Shown here: positions 48,633 to 57,510 of the stretch, one piece after another
Numbering within the stretch: the first letter of the stretch is position 1
Layout: every line of letters begins with the position of its first letter
Origin: JACCVL01 sp963695375
GTDB lineage: Bacteria; Actinomycetota; Actinomycetes; Propionibacteriales; Nocardioidaceae
DNA: 64,000 bases
NCBI GenBank assembly: GCA_963695375.1
Contig: OY968767.1
Span: forward strand, 2,294,001 to 2,358,000
Direction of reading: 5' to 3'
Translations under genes and position numbers: made by a program
Notes under the pieces: generated by a model
Seen by the model: the letters and a program-made list of their open reading frames with translations, nothing else
What the model was told of the DNA's origin: nothing
Databases searched by the model: none

Positions 48633-51125
48633 ATGGCCGCGCCGGACCCGCTCCCTGCTGCTCGCAGCCTGACCGTGGACGAGGCCCGCCGCCGGTCCGC
48701 CGACCTCCGGGTGCCCAGCACCCGGGTCGAGCTGGATCTCGACCGGGGCGCCGAGTCGTTCGGGTCGGTCACCACACTGACGGTGGAGGCGGTGCGGGAG
48801 ACCGAGACCTTCCTCGACGTCCGGCCCCGGGCGCTGCACGCCATCTCGCTGGACGGGGTGCAGCTGGACCCTGGCCTGCTCAGCGAGAGCCGCTACCCGC
48901 TGCGGCTGGCAGCGGGCCGGCACGAGCTGCGGGTCGAGGCGGAGATGGCCTACAGCCGGGACGGCGAGGGTCTGCACCGCACCGTCGATCCCAGCGACGG
49001 CCGCACCTATCTGTACCTGATGACGTTCCTCGACGCGGCGCCGCGCTGCTTCGCCTGCTTCGACCAGCCGGACCTGAAGTCGCGCTTCCGGTTCGACGTG
49101 CGCACCCCCGCGGACTGGACGGTGCTGGGGAACACCCGGGCGGTCCGAACCGGGCCGGGGAGCTGGGAGCTGCCGGAGTCGCTGCCGATCTCGACCTACC
49201 ACGTCACCCTGGTGGCCGGTCCCTACTCGTCGCTCACCCGGGAGCACGACGGCATCCTGCTCGGGCTGCACGCCAAGCAGTCGCTGGCTCGGGAGCTGGC
49301 AGCCGACGCCGACGAGCTGTTCGAGGTGACCGCCCAGTCCTTCGACGCGTTGCACGACCGCTTCGGCGTCCGCTACCCGTTCGGCGACTACCACCAGGCG
49401 TTCGTGCCGGAGTTCAACGCCGGCGCGATGGAATGCCCCGGTTGTGTGCTGTTCCGCGACGGGCTGGTGTTCCGGTCCGCGGTGACCGACCACGAGCGCA
49501 GCCGACGGGTCAACACGATCGTGCACGAGATGGCGCACCAGTGGTTCGGGAACCTGGTCACCCCGGTGTGGTGGGACGACCTGTGGCTGAACGAGTCGTT
49601 CGCCACCTACATCGGCTACCGGGTCGCCGGCGAGGCGACCCGCTTCGGCGAGGGCTGGGTGGAGTTCGCCTACGTCACCAAGCGCTGGGGCCTGGTGGCC
49701 GACCAGCTGCCCTCGAGCCATCCGGTGGCCTCCAACGGTGCTGCCGACGCGCACACCGCGCTGAACGACTTCGACGGCATCTCCTACGCCAAGGGGGCGG
49801 CGGTGTTGAAGCAGCTCGCGGCCCATCTCGGCGACGACGTGTTCTTCGCCGGGGTGCGGGACCACCTCGCCGCGCACCCGTACGGCAACGCGACGCTGGC
49901 CGACCTGCTCGACTCCTGGGAGCGAGCCGGAGCGAGCGACCTGCACACCTGGGCCGACGCGTGGCTCCGCAGCACCGGCGCGGACCTGCTGCGGGTCGAG
50001 GGCGACGAGCTGACCCGCATCCCGTCCCCCGGCGGCGGGACGGGGCGGCCGCACCGCCTGCGGGTGGCCCGGGTGGCCACCGCGGACGGCGCGACCACCA
50101 GCGCGGAGGTGGTGGTGACGTCCGACCGGACCCGGTTGCCCTGGGCCGGTGGCGACGGGCACGTCCTGCTGCTGGACACCGCCGACGAGACCTGGGGCAA
50201 GCTCCGCCCCGACCCGGACACCGAGCGACGGCTGCCCGAGCTGCTCCCCCGCATCGACGACCCGGTCACCCGGGGCGCCCTGTGGCTGGCGGTGCGAGAC
50301 GCCTTCGACGACGCCGAGCTGGATCCGCGGCAGGTGCTCGACCTGCTCTGCGCGGCGGTGCCGGAGGAGACCTCCGACGTCGCCGTGCGCACCCTGCTGG
50401 ACTGGGCCGAGGTGAGCCTGCTCGGCCGGGTGCTCGGCGACACCCCCGCCGGTGCCGCCGCCGCGGACCGACTCGCGACCTCGGCCGCGGAGCGGGTCCG
50501 GACCGCGCCCGCCGGCTCCGGGCTGCAGCTCGCCGCCGCGCGTGGACTCGCCCGGCTCAGCCCGGACACCGCCCTGATCGGCGGTTGGCTGGACGGACCG
50601 GCACCCGCCGGGCTGGCCGTCGATGCCGAGCTGCGCTGGCACCTGCTCACCCAGCTCTGCCGGCGCGGGGTGGCCGGGGACGACGAGATCGAGCGGGAGC
50701 TGCGCCGGGACCCGTCCGCCGAGGGACGGGTGCACGCCACCCGTTGCCGCGCCGCCCTGCCGGACCCGGCCGCCAAGGCGGCGTCCTGGCACACCTTGAC
50801 CGCCGACCCCGAGGCCACCAACTACACGCTGTACGCCATCGGCGAGGGCTTCTGGTGGCCCGAGCAACAGGCGCTGACCGCGGCGTACGTCCCGCGCTTC
50901 TTCGCCGAGATGCCGGCTACGACCCGGATCAGGACCGGCTGGGTGGTGGCCGAGAGCGTGGGCGAGGCGTTCCCGCGCTACGCCGTCGACACGGCGACGC
51001 TCGAGCGCGCCGACGCGGTCGCCGCCGACCCCGAGGTGGACGGCATGGTCCGTCGGGAGGTGGCCGACGCCAGCGACCCGGTCCGCCGTGCGCTGCGCAT
51101 CCGGGAGCGCTGGACGACGGCCTAG
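48633..51125 (+). CDS. pepN: M1 family aminopeptidase N
   Basis: Zinc aminopeptidase of 830 residues that removes N-terminal amino acids from peptides, including those released by the proteasome. An N-terminal beta-saddle domain (about 10-195) is followed by the catalytic domain with zinc motif HEMAHQW (His298, His302) and NESFATY (Glu321). The exopeptidase motif, normally GAMEN, is GAMEC here at 264-268, followed by PGCVLFRD; the Glu that holds the substrate amino group is kept. A C-terminal helical ERAP1-like domain fills about 510-830. ATG 48633 follows a leaderless -10 box. Its TAG shares CTAG with the stop of the convergent HAD gene. Confidence 0.93.
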   Translation: MAAPDPLPAARSLTVDEARRRSADLRVPSTRVELDLDRGAESFGSVTTLTVEAVRETETFLDVRPRALHAISLDGVQLDPGLLSESRYPLRLAAGRHELRVEAEMAYSRDGEGLHRTVDPSDGRTYLYLMTFLDAAPRCFACFDQPDLKSRFRFDVRTPADWTVLGNTRAVRTGPGSWELPESLPISTYHVTLVAGPYSSLTREHDGILLGLHAKQSLARELAADADELFEVTAQSFDALHDRFGVRYPFGDYHQAFVPEFNAGAMECPGCVLFRDGLVFRSAVTDHERSRRVNTIVHEMAHQWFGNLVTPVWWDDLWLNESFATYIGYRVAGEATRFGEGWVEFAYVTKRWGLVADQLPSSHPVASNGAADAHTALNDFDGISYAKGAAVLKQLAAHLGDDVFFAGVRDHLAAHPYGNATLADLLDSWERAGASDLHTWADAWLRSTGADLLRVEGDELTRIPSPGGGTGRPHRLRVARVATADGATTSAEVVVTSDRTRLPWAGGDGHVLLLDTADETWGKLRPDPDTERRLPELLPRIDDPVTRGALWLAVRDAFDDAELDPRQVLDLLCAAVPEETSDVAVRTLLDWAEVSLLGRVLGDTPAGAAAADRLATSAAERVRTAPAGSGLQLAAARGLARLSPDTALIGGWLDGPAPAGLAVDAELRWHLLTQLCRRGVAGDDEIERELRRDPSAEGRVHATRCRAALPDPAAKAASWHTLTADPEATNYTLYAIGEGFWWPEQQALTAAYVPRFFAEMPATTRIRTGWVVAESVGEAFPRYAVDTATLERADAVAADPEVDGMVRREVADASDPVRRALRIRERWTTA

Positions 51126-51799
51126 GCCGACCCGGTGGCGTTCACCGGACCGAGTCCGAGCAGCGCCGGCACCTGGTCCATCGTCTGGAAGACCTCGGCG
51201 CCGGCCTCCGCCAGCCGGTGTCCGGGGGTCAGCCCGCCGCCGAACCCGAGCACCCGCATCCCGGCGGCCACTCCCCCGCTGACACCGGGCACGCTGTCCT
51301 CCACCACCACGCAGCGGGCCGGTTCGACGCCGCGGGTGCGGGCCGCATGGAGGAACAGGTCGGGCGCGGGCTTGCCGCGCGGCACCTCGCTCGCGCTGTG
51401 GATGCGCCCGGCGAATCGCTCGTACAGGCCGGTGAGCTCCAGCACCAGCCGCAGCCGATCGTGGCCGCTGGACGAGGCCACGCACATCGCCAGTCCGGCC
51501 GCGGACAGCCTGTCCAGCGTCTCGACGACGCCCTCGACGGCGGTCAGCTCGGCCCGGAACAGCTCGTGCGAGGCCTCCCGCAGTGCCTCGTGCCAGCCTG
51601 CCGGGACCGGCGCCCCGAGGTGCCGCTCGATCTCGGCCGCCATGTGCCCCTCGCTGCGACCGACGAAGCGGGCGATCACCTCGTCCTGACCGATCGGCCA
51701 GCCGAGCCCGGTGATCCACTCGGCCTCCAGCCGGGTGACGAGCCGCTCGGTCTCGACCAGCACCCCGTCGCAGTCCCACACCACCAGATCCGGCCGCAC
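51122..51799 (-). CDS. HAD family phosphatase (beta-phosphoglucomutase-like)
   Basis: HAD hydrolase of 225 residues with motif I VVWDCDGVLVETE, motif II SSSGHDRL, motif III Lys in PRGKPAPDLFL and motif IV VVVEDSVPGVSGG. The cap is the helical C1 type (about 18-85), as in beta-phosphoglucomutase and sugar-phosphate phosphatases. GTG 51799 starts directly before motif I and has TAGGGT 8 nt upstream. A longer frame from 51856 is open but adds no family sequence. The substrate is probably a small sugar phosphate. It is convergent with pepN. Confidence 0.88.
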   Translation of the reverse strand: MRPDLVVWDCDGVLVETERLVTRLEAEWITGLGWPIGQDEVIARFVGRSEGHMAAEIERHLGAPVPAGWHEALREASHELFRAELTAVEGVVETLDRLSAAGLAMCVASSSGHDRLRLVLELTGLYERFAGRIHSASEVPRGKPAPDLFLHAARTRGVEPARCVVVEDSVPGVSGGVAAGMRVLGFGGGLTPGHRLAEAGAEVFQTMDQVPALLGLGPVNATGSA

Positions 51800-51862
51800 G
51801 GCGGTCCACCCTAGGCGGCGCGCATCGAGCGCCGGAGCGCGGACCGGGGTACACATCTGCTT

Positions 51863-53215
51863 GTGAGCGCTTCGACGTCCCGCCCCCCGGTCCAGCTCCC
51901 GATCGCCGTCCTCGCCACGGTCGTCGGCTCCTACCTGGGAGCGGCGGACTACCTGGGGCTGCCGACCGTGGAGCTCGCCGAGGCCATCCGCGCCGTGCTG
52001 TTCGGCACCGCGATCATCGGCGCGGCGTTCATCCTGGCCTGGGCGGCCGAGGCGGCTCAGGTGGACATCAGTGCCGGGCTGGCGCTGTCGGTGCTGGCCC
52101 TGCTCGCGGTGCTGCCCGAGTATGCGGTCGACTTCGTCTTCACCTACCAGGCCGGGGAGCTGTACCAGGCGCAGGGCTCCTGCGACGCCTCCGGCGGCGG
52201 AGCCAGCCCATGTTCGCTGGCGCTTGCGAACATGACCGGCGCCAACCGGATCCTGGTCGGCGTCGGCTGGCCGCTGGTGGTCCTAGTCGCCAGCCTGGCC
52301 GCGCTGCGGTCGCGCCGGGCCGGGACCGGGGACTCGGTCTCGACGAGCCCGGGCGAGGTCCGGCTGCTGCCGCCCCTGTCGGCCGACGTCGTCTACCTCG
52401 GCATCGCCAGCCTGTACTCGCTCACCCTGCCGCTGAAGGACACGCTCACGCTGTGGGATGCGCTGATCCTCGTCGGCATCTTCACGGCGTACGCCTGGCG
52501 GCTGGCGCAGGCGCCAGCATCCGACCCCGACCTCCTGGGAGTGTCGCAGTGGGTCGGTGAGTCCGACCGACGGCGCCGGCGTGGCCTGGTGTTCGCGATG
52601 TTCGGTTTCGCGGCCCTGGTCATCCTGCTCAGCGCGGAGCACTTCGCCGAGGCCCTGGTGCAGGCCGGCGAGGACGTCGGGGTGGACCAGTTCCTGCTGG
52701 TGCAGTGGATCGCGCCGCTGGCCAGCGAGTCGCCCGAGCTGATCGTCGCCTGCCTGTACGCGTGGCGACTCAAGGCGTCCAGCTCGCTGGGCACGCTGCT
52801 GTCGAGCAAGGTGAACCAGTGGACGCTGCTCGTCGGCACCATCCCGGTGGTGTTCGGGCTGTCCGCGCTGACCACCGACGGACTCCCGATCGACGACGAG
52901 CAGCGCCTCGAGCTATTGCTGACGGCGGCCCAGTCCGTCTTCGCCGTCGCGGTGCTGATCAACCTGAGCCTCACCCTCTGGGGTGCGCTCGCGCTGCTGT
53001 CGCTGTTCGGCGTGCAGTTCGTGGTCAGCGTCACCGGGTCGGCCGCTGCCAACGAGACGACCATCCTGGTGCTGTCCGGTGTCTACCTCGTGCTGGCCGC
53101 CGGCCAGCTGGTTCGGTACCGCCGCCGGGTCGTCCGCACGGTCAAGGACGGCCTCGTGACGCCGTTCTCCCAGTTGGAGCGCCGGACCGACACGATGACC
53201 GCCGAGTACGAGTGA
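51863..53215 (+). CDS. Sodium/calcium exchanger (CaCA) family protein
   Basis: Membrane cation antiporter of 450 residues with about 10-11 TM helices. Two alpha-repeats typical of the family are seen: LLAVLPEYAVDFVFTY with ANMTGANRILVGVGWPL (about 88-145), and IAPLASESPELIVACLYAW with LLSSKVNQWTLLVGTIPV (about 285-330). The Glu in each repeat (PEYAVD, SPELIV) fits the ion-binding site. GTG 51863 gives a short polar N-terminus. The ion (Ca2+, or Na+/H+) cannot be fixed from sequence. It stands alone between the HAD gene and sbcD. Confidence 0.86.
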   Translation: MSASTSRPPVQLPIAVLATVVGSYLGAADYLGLPTVELAEAIRAVLFGTAIIGAAFILAWAAEAAQVDISAGLALSVLALLAVLPEYAVDFVFTYQAGELYQAQGSCDASGGGASPCSLALANMTGANRILVGVGWPLVVLVASLAALRSRRAGTGDSVSTSPGEVRLLPPLSADVVYLGIASLYSLTLPLKDTLTLWDALILVGIFTAYAWRLAQAPASDPDLLGVSQWVGESDRRRRRGLVFAMFGFAALVILLSAEHFAEALVQAGEDVGVDQFLLVQWIAPLASESPELIVACLYAWRLKASSSLGTLLSSKVNQWTLLVGTIPVVFGLSALTTDGLPIDDEQRLELLLTAAQSVFAVAVLINLSLTLWGALALLSLFGVQFVVSVTGSAAANETTILVLSGVYLVLAAGQLVRYRRRVVRTVKDGLVTPFSQLERRTDTMTAEYE

Positions 53216-53233
53216 CGGCGCGGGGGCGCCGCG

Positions 53234-53256
53234 TTGTCGGCGCGGGCCCCTACCGT
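53234..53256 (+). promoter_or_regulatory. RecA-NDp (PafBC-type) promoter before sbcD
   Basis: TTGTCGGCG, 8 nt, then TACCGT; the mycobacterial RecA-NDp consensus is TTGTCRGTG-N8-TANNNT, so 8 of 9 upstream positions and the exact spacing agree. The -10 box ends 7 nt before the sbcD GTG, giving a leaderless transcript. Confidence 0.65.
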
Positions 53257-53263
53257 CGGCCGC

Positions 53264-54484
53264 GTGCGCATCCTCCACACCTCCGACTGGCACCTCGGCC
53301 GGTCCTTCCACCGGGAGGGGATGCTCGGGCACCAGGCGGCGTTCGTCGACTTCCTGGTGGACACGGTGCGGGCCGAGCGGGTCGGCCTCGTCGTCGTCGC
53401 CGGTGACGTCTACGACCGGGCGCTGCCGTCGGTGGATGCCGTCGCCGTGGCCGACGAGGCGTTGCGCCGGCTGGCCGGGCTCCGGGTTCCGGTGGTCGTC
53501 ACCAGCGGGAACCACGACTCCGCGCGGCGGCTCGGCTTCGCCGCGGACCTGATCGCCACCGCAGGCATCCACCTGCGCACCGACCCGGCCGGTGTCGACC
53601 GCCCGGTGATGGTGACCGACGCTGCCGGCCCGGTCGCGGTCTACGGACTGCCGTACCTCGAGCCCGAGGTGCTGTGCGAGCCCTGGGGGCTCCCGACGCG
53701 GTCCCACGAGGCGGTCCTGCGAGCGGCGATGCAGCGGGTGGCGAGGCACCGGGCCGGTCTCGGCGCCGGCACGCGAAGCGTCGTGCTGGCGCATGCCTGG
53801 GTCACCGGCGGAGCCGCCAGCGGCAGCGAACGCGACATCAGCGTCGGCGGCATCTCCTCGGTCCCGGCGGAGGTCTTCGACGGCGTCGACTACGTCGCCC
53901 TCGGCCACCTGCACGGCCGGCAGTCGATCCGCCCGACCGTGCGCTACAGCGGCTCGCCGCTGGCGTACTCGTTCTCCGAGACGACGCATCGCAAGGGCTG
54001 TTGGCTGGTGGAGCTCGGGCCCGCGGGCGTGGACGAGGTGGCATTCGTGCCGGCGCCGGTGCCGCGCCCGCTGGGTCGGTTGCGCGGCACCCTGGAGGAG
54101 CTGCTCGGCGACCCCCGGCACGACGCGGTGACCGGGCACTGGCTCCAGGTCACGCTCACCGATCCCCGTCGGCCTCGCGCCGCGATGGAGCGGCTCCGCA
54201 CCCGCTTCCCGCACGCGCTGCTGCTGGACTTCGCCCCGGAGGGCAGGGCGGTCGATCGGGTGCCGTGGTCACAGCGGCTGCGCGGGCGCAGCGACCGCGA
54301 GATCGTCCACGACTTCGTCGCGGCGGTGCGGGCCGAGCCGGCCGACCCGGCCGAGAGCGAGCTGTTGAACGCGGCCTGCGACGCCTGCACCAGCGGTCGG
54401 ACCCTCGAGTCCGTCCGGGGCGACAGCGCGACCAGCGAGCCCGACCGGGCGGTCGAGGACGGCACCGACGAGGTCGCCTCGTGA
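53264..54484 (+). CDS. sbcD: DNA repair nuclease subunit SbcD (Mre11-like)
   Basis: Mn2+-dependent nuclease subunit of SbcCD, which opens hairpins and processes protein-blocked DNA ends. The 406 residues begin with ILHTSDWHLGRSFHREG (phosphoesterase motif I), then VVAGDVYDRALPS (II), VTSGNHDSARRL (III), LAHAWVTGG (IV) and ALGHLHGRQSI (V), followed by the capping domain. GTG 53264 fits motif spacing and the -10 box 7 nt upstream. Its stop overlaps the sbcC start (GTGA). The C-terminal 40 residues are acidic and likely flexible. The PafBC-type promoter suggests induction by DNA damage. Confidence 0.94.
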   Translation: MRILHTSDWHLGRSFHREGMLGHQAAFVDFLVDTVRAERVGLVVVAGDVYDRALPSVDAVAVADEALRRLAGLRVPVVVTSGNHDSARRLGFAADLIATAGIHLRTDPAGVDRPVMVTDAAGPVAVYGLPYLEPEVLCEPWGLPTRSHEAVLRAAMQRVARHRAGLGAGTRSVVLAHAWVTGGAASGSERDISVGGISSVPAEVFDGVDYVALGHLHGRQSIRPTVRYSGSPLAYSFSETTHRKGCWLVELGPAGVDEVAFVPAPVPRPLGRLRGTLEELLGDPRHDAVTGHWLQVTLTDPRRPRAAMERLRTRFPHALLLDFAPEGRAVDRVPWSQRLRGRSDREIVHDFVAAVRAEPADPAESELLNAACDACTSGRTLESVRGDSATSEPDRAVEDGTDEVAS

Positions 54485-57400
54485 GGGTGCACGCCCTGGA
54501 GATCACCGCCTTCGGCCCCTTCGCCGACACTGTCCGGATCGACGTGGACGCGCTGAGCGCCCAGGGTCTCTTCCTGCTCACCGGACCCACCGGGGCGGGC
54601 AAGACCAGCGTGCTCGACGCGATCTGCTTCGGGCTGTACGGCCGGGTCCCCGGGGCCCGGCAGCAGGCGGACCGGCTGCGCAGCGACCATGCCGAGCCCG
54701 CGGCCGTGCCGCGGGTCCGGCTGGAGGTCACCCTCGGCGGTCGGCGGCTGCGGATCGTCCGCTCACCCCGCTGGCAGCGCCCCAGTGCCCGTGCTCGCGC
54801 CGGCCAGGTCGCCGTCCAGGCCACCGTGACGGTGCAGGAGCGCCCGCCCGGCGGGGCGGAGGCGGACGGCTGGGTGACGCTGACCACCCGCATCGACGAG
54901 GCGCAGCTGCTGGTCGACGAGCTGCTCGGGATGACTCTGCAGCAGTTCACCCAGGTGGCGATGCTGCCGCAGGGCGCGTTCCAGGACTTCCTGCGGTCCG
55001 GCACCGACGAGCGCCGCGTCCTGCTGGAGCGGCTGTTCGGGACGGCGCGGTTCCGCGACGTCGAGCGCTGGCTGGTGGACCGCCGGCAGCGCCTGCGGGT
55101 GGAGGCGGAGGCCGCGGAGCAGGCGGCTCGCTCGATCGCCGACCAGGTCCGCGGGGCCGCCCACCTGGACCGGCCGGTGCCCGACCGGGTCGACGACTGG
55201 CCCGACTGGTCGGCGGCGGTTCGCGCCACCGCCCGACGCCGACGCGACGACCTGACCGTCCTCGTCGAGCAATCCCGGCTGCGCCGCGACGACGCTCGGC
55301 AGGCCTACGAGGACGCCGTCACCGCGACGGCGGTGCGACGGCGCGGGGAGCAGGCGCAGCTCGACCAGGTGGAGCTGGCCCGCACCGCCGAGCGAGCCAC
55401 TGCTGACCTGGCCAGGCTGGACGCGGCGGACCGGGCCCGCGAGGTCGCCGTCCTGCTCGACCCCCTGGCGGAGGCTGCTGCGCGGCTTTCCGGGGCGTGC
55501 TCCCGGATGCGCCGCGCCGCTGTCGAGCTGGCGGAGCTGGCGCCCGGTGTGCTCCCCGCGCCGCTCGCCGAGGAGCCGGACGACGGCCTGCTCGCGCTCT
55601 GGTCCACCGCCCTGGAGGCGGCCCGCACCGACACCGATCGCATGGTGGAGCGCGAGCAGCGGCTGGTCGAGGAGGTCGGTGAGCTGGCCGTCCTGGACCA
55701 GCGGCGGGCCGAGCTCGCCGACGCGGCCGCGGCGGCGCGCGACGATGCCACCGCCCTGCGCCGCACCGCCGAGGAGGCCCCCGGGCGGGTCGACGCGCTG
55801 CGCCGAAAGGTCGACACCGAGCACCGGCTGGACGCCGCCCACGATCACCTGGCCACCCAGCTGGCGGCCGCGCGCGCCAGGGCCGAGGCGGCCACGGCGT
55901 TGCCGTCGGCGGAGCGGCGACGGCGGACCGCCGAGGACGCCGCCCGGGGGGCCTACGCCGACTACCGCGCCGCGGTGGACACCCGGATCGACGTCACCCG
56001 GCGCCGGCTGGCCGGCGCCGCCGGGGAGCTCGCCCAGGGGCTGGTCGACGACGCGCCGTGCTGCGTCTGCGGGTCACGGACCCACCCGGACCCGGCGGCG
56101 CCGACGGTCGACCATCCCGGTGCGGCCGACGAACGCGCGGCCGCCGACGCGGAACGGCACGCCGAGGGACGGCGGGACCAGGCCGACCGGGCCGTGACCG
56201 CGGCGGCGGCCGAGGTGTCCCGGCTGACCACCGCGGCCGCCGGGCTCGACCCCGCCGAGGCGGCGACGCTGGTGACATCGCTGACGCGGGAGCTGACCAC
56301 CGCCGCCGCGGCACGCCGCCGGCTCCCGAAGACCGAGCGGGAGCTGCTCGCCCTCTCGGCGGTGGCGGTGGACGCCGTGGCCGCGGCCGCGGGCGCCGCG
56401 CACCACGCCCGGGACCTACGGGCGGCGGCGGACGGCGCGGCGCAGGCAGCCGACACCCTGCGCGCCAGGCTGGTCCGGCAGGTCGGGCCGGGCCTCGACG
56501 TCGCCGCCGCTCAGCAGCGGACCGCTCGACGTCTGCAGCTGCTGGCCGCGGCGCGAGCCGCCGTGACCGAGCTGCGCGCGGCGCGGTCGGCGCACGCCGC
56601 CACCACCGACCGCGCCGCCAGGGCGGCGGTGCACAGTGGCTTCGACTCGGTCGCCGGGGCGCGCGCCGCGCTGCTCGACGCGGCCACCCGCGACGAGCTG
56701 CGCAGCAGGCTCGAGACGCGCCGGGTCCGGGCCGCCAGTGCTGCCGCGGTGCTCGCCGACCCGTCGGTCCGCGCCGCCCTCGCGGCCGCGCCGCCGGACA
56801 CCGACGGCCTCGCCGCTCGGGTGGCCGACGCCGAGCAGACCTCCGACGGCCAGCAGGCGGACCTCGTCACGGCCCGCCGCACGGCGCAGCGGGTTGCTGG
56901 GCTGCACGACCAGCTCGCCGACCGGCTGGCGGACTGGCGGCCGCGCCGGCAGGCGTTGGAGCTGGCCGCGGGGCTGGCGGGCCTGGCCGAGGGGAAGTCG
57001 GCCGACAACGATTGCCGGATGTCGCTGTCGTCGTACGTCCTCGCCGCTCGGCTGGAACAGGTGGTGGCGGCCGCGAACGAGCGGCTGCAGCCGATCACGT
57101 CGGGGCGCTACCTGCTCGAGCACACCGTGCAGCGGGCGGCGGGTGACCGCCGTGCCGGCGCCGGTGGTCTCGGGCTGCTGGTGCGCGACGAGTGGACCGG
57201 CGACCTCCGGGACCCGTCGACCCTGTCCGGCGGGGAGACCTTCCAAGCGTCGCTGTCCCTCGCGCTGGGGCTGGCCGACGTGGTGGGGTCGGAGAGCGGT
57301 GGGACCGAGCTGCACACCGTGTTCGTCGACGAGGGCTTCGGCGCGCTGGACCCGGACAGCCTCGACGAGGTGATGGACGAGCTCGACCGGCTCCGGGACG

Positions 57401-57510
57401 GAGGGCGGGTGGTCGGGGTGGTGTCGCACGTGGACGCGATGCGGGAGCGGATCCCGGCGCAGCTGCGGTTGGCCAAGACCCGGTCCGGCTCACGCGTCAG
57501 CCAGGCATGA
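54481..57510 (+). CDS. sbcC: DNA repair ATPase subunit SbcC (Rad50-like)
   Basis: SMC-like ATPase of 1,009 residues, partner of SbcD. Walker A is LTGPTGAGKTS (about 34-43). The Q-loop region MLPQGAFQDFLRSG follows. Long Ala/Arg-rich coiled coils occupy about 200-850, broken by the zinc hook at Cys527-x-x-Cys530 in DDAPCCVCGSRTHPD. The C-terminal lobe has the signature LSGGETFQASLSLALGLADV and Walker B HTVFVDEGFGALDPDSL. GTG 54481 overlaps the sbcD stop; GTG 54487 is an alternative. Its stop overlaps the next ATG by 4 bp. Confidence 0.95.
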   Translation: MRVHALEITAFGPFADTVRIDVDALSAQGLFLLTGPTGAGKTSVLDAICFGLYGRVPGARQQADRLRSDHAEPAAVPRVRLEVTLGGRRLRIVRSPRWQRPSARARAGQVAVQATVTVQERPPGGAEADGWVTLTTRIDEAQLLVDELLGMTLQQFTQVAMLPQGAFQDFLRSGTDERRVLLERLFGTARFRDVERWLVDRRQRLRVEAEAAEQAARSIADQVRGAAHLDRPVPDRVDDWPDWSAAVRATARRRRDDLTVLVEQSRLRRDDARQAYEDAVTATAVRRRGEQAQLDQVELARTAERATADLARLDAADRAREVAVLLDPLAEAAARLSGACSRMRRAAVELAELAPGVLPAPLAEEPDDGLLALWSTALEAARTDTDRMVEREQRLVEEVGELAVLDQRRAELADAAAAARDDATALRRTAEEAPGRVDALRRKVDTEHRLDAAHDHLATQLAAARARAEAATALPSAERRRRTAEDAARGAYADYRAAVDTRIDVTRRRLAGAAGELAQGLVDDAPCCVCGSRTHPDPAAPTVDHPGAADERAAADAERHAEGRRDQADRAVTAAAAEVSRLTTAAAGLDPAEAATLVTSLTRELTTAAAARRRLPKTERELLALSAVAVDAVAAAAGAAHHARDLRAAADGAAQAADTLRARLVRQVGPGLDVAAAQQRTARRLQLLAAARAAVTELRAARSAHAATTDRAARAAVHSGFDSVAGARAALLDAATRDELRSRLETRRVRAASAAAVLADPSVRAALAAAPPDTDGLAARVADAEQTSDGQQADLVTARRTAQRVAGLHDQLADRLADWRPRRQALELAAGLAGLAEGKSADNDCRMSLSSYVLAARLEQVVAAANERLQPITSGRYLLEHTVQRAAGDRRAGAGGLGLLVRDEWTGDLRDPSTLSGGETFQASLSLALGLADVVGSESGGTELHTVFVDEGFGALDPDSLDEVMDELDRLRDGGRVVGVVSHVDAMRERIPAQLRLAKTRSGSRVSQA

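Noticed and set aside
48234..51854. A 1,206-residue open frame on the minus strand across pepN
   Set aside because: Only its last 118 residues (48590-48234) look like protein. The rest is antisense to the well-conserved pepN and is open because of GC-rich codon structure.
51800..51856. Longer start of the HAD gene from 51856
   Set aside because: The added 19 residues carry no family sequence, and a -10-like TAGGGT lies in this stretch just before the GTG at 51799.
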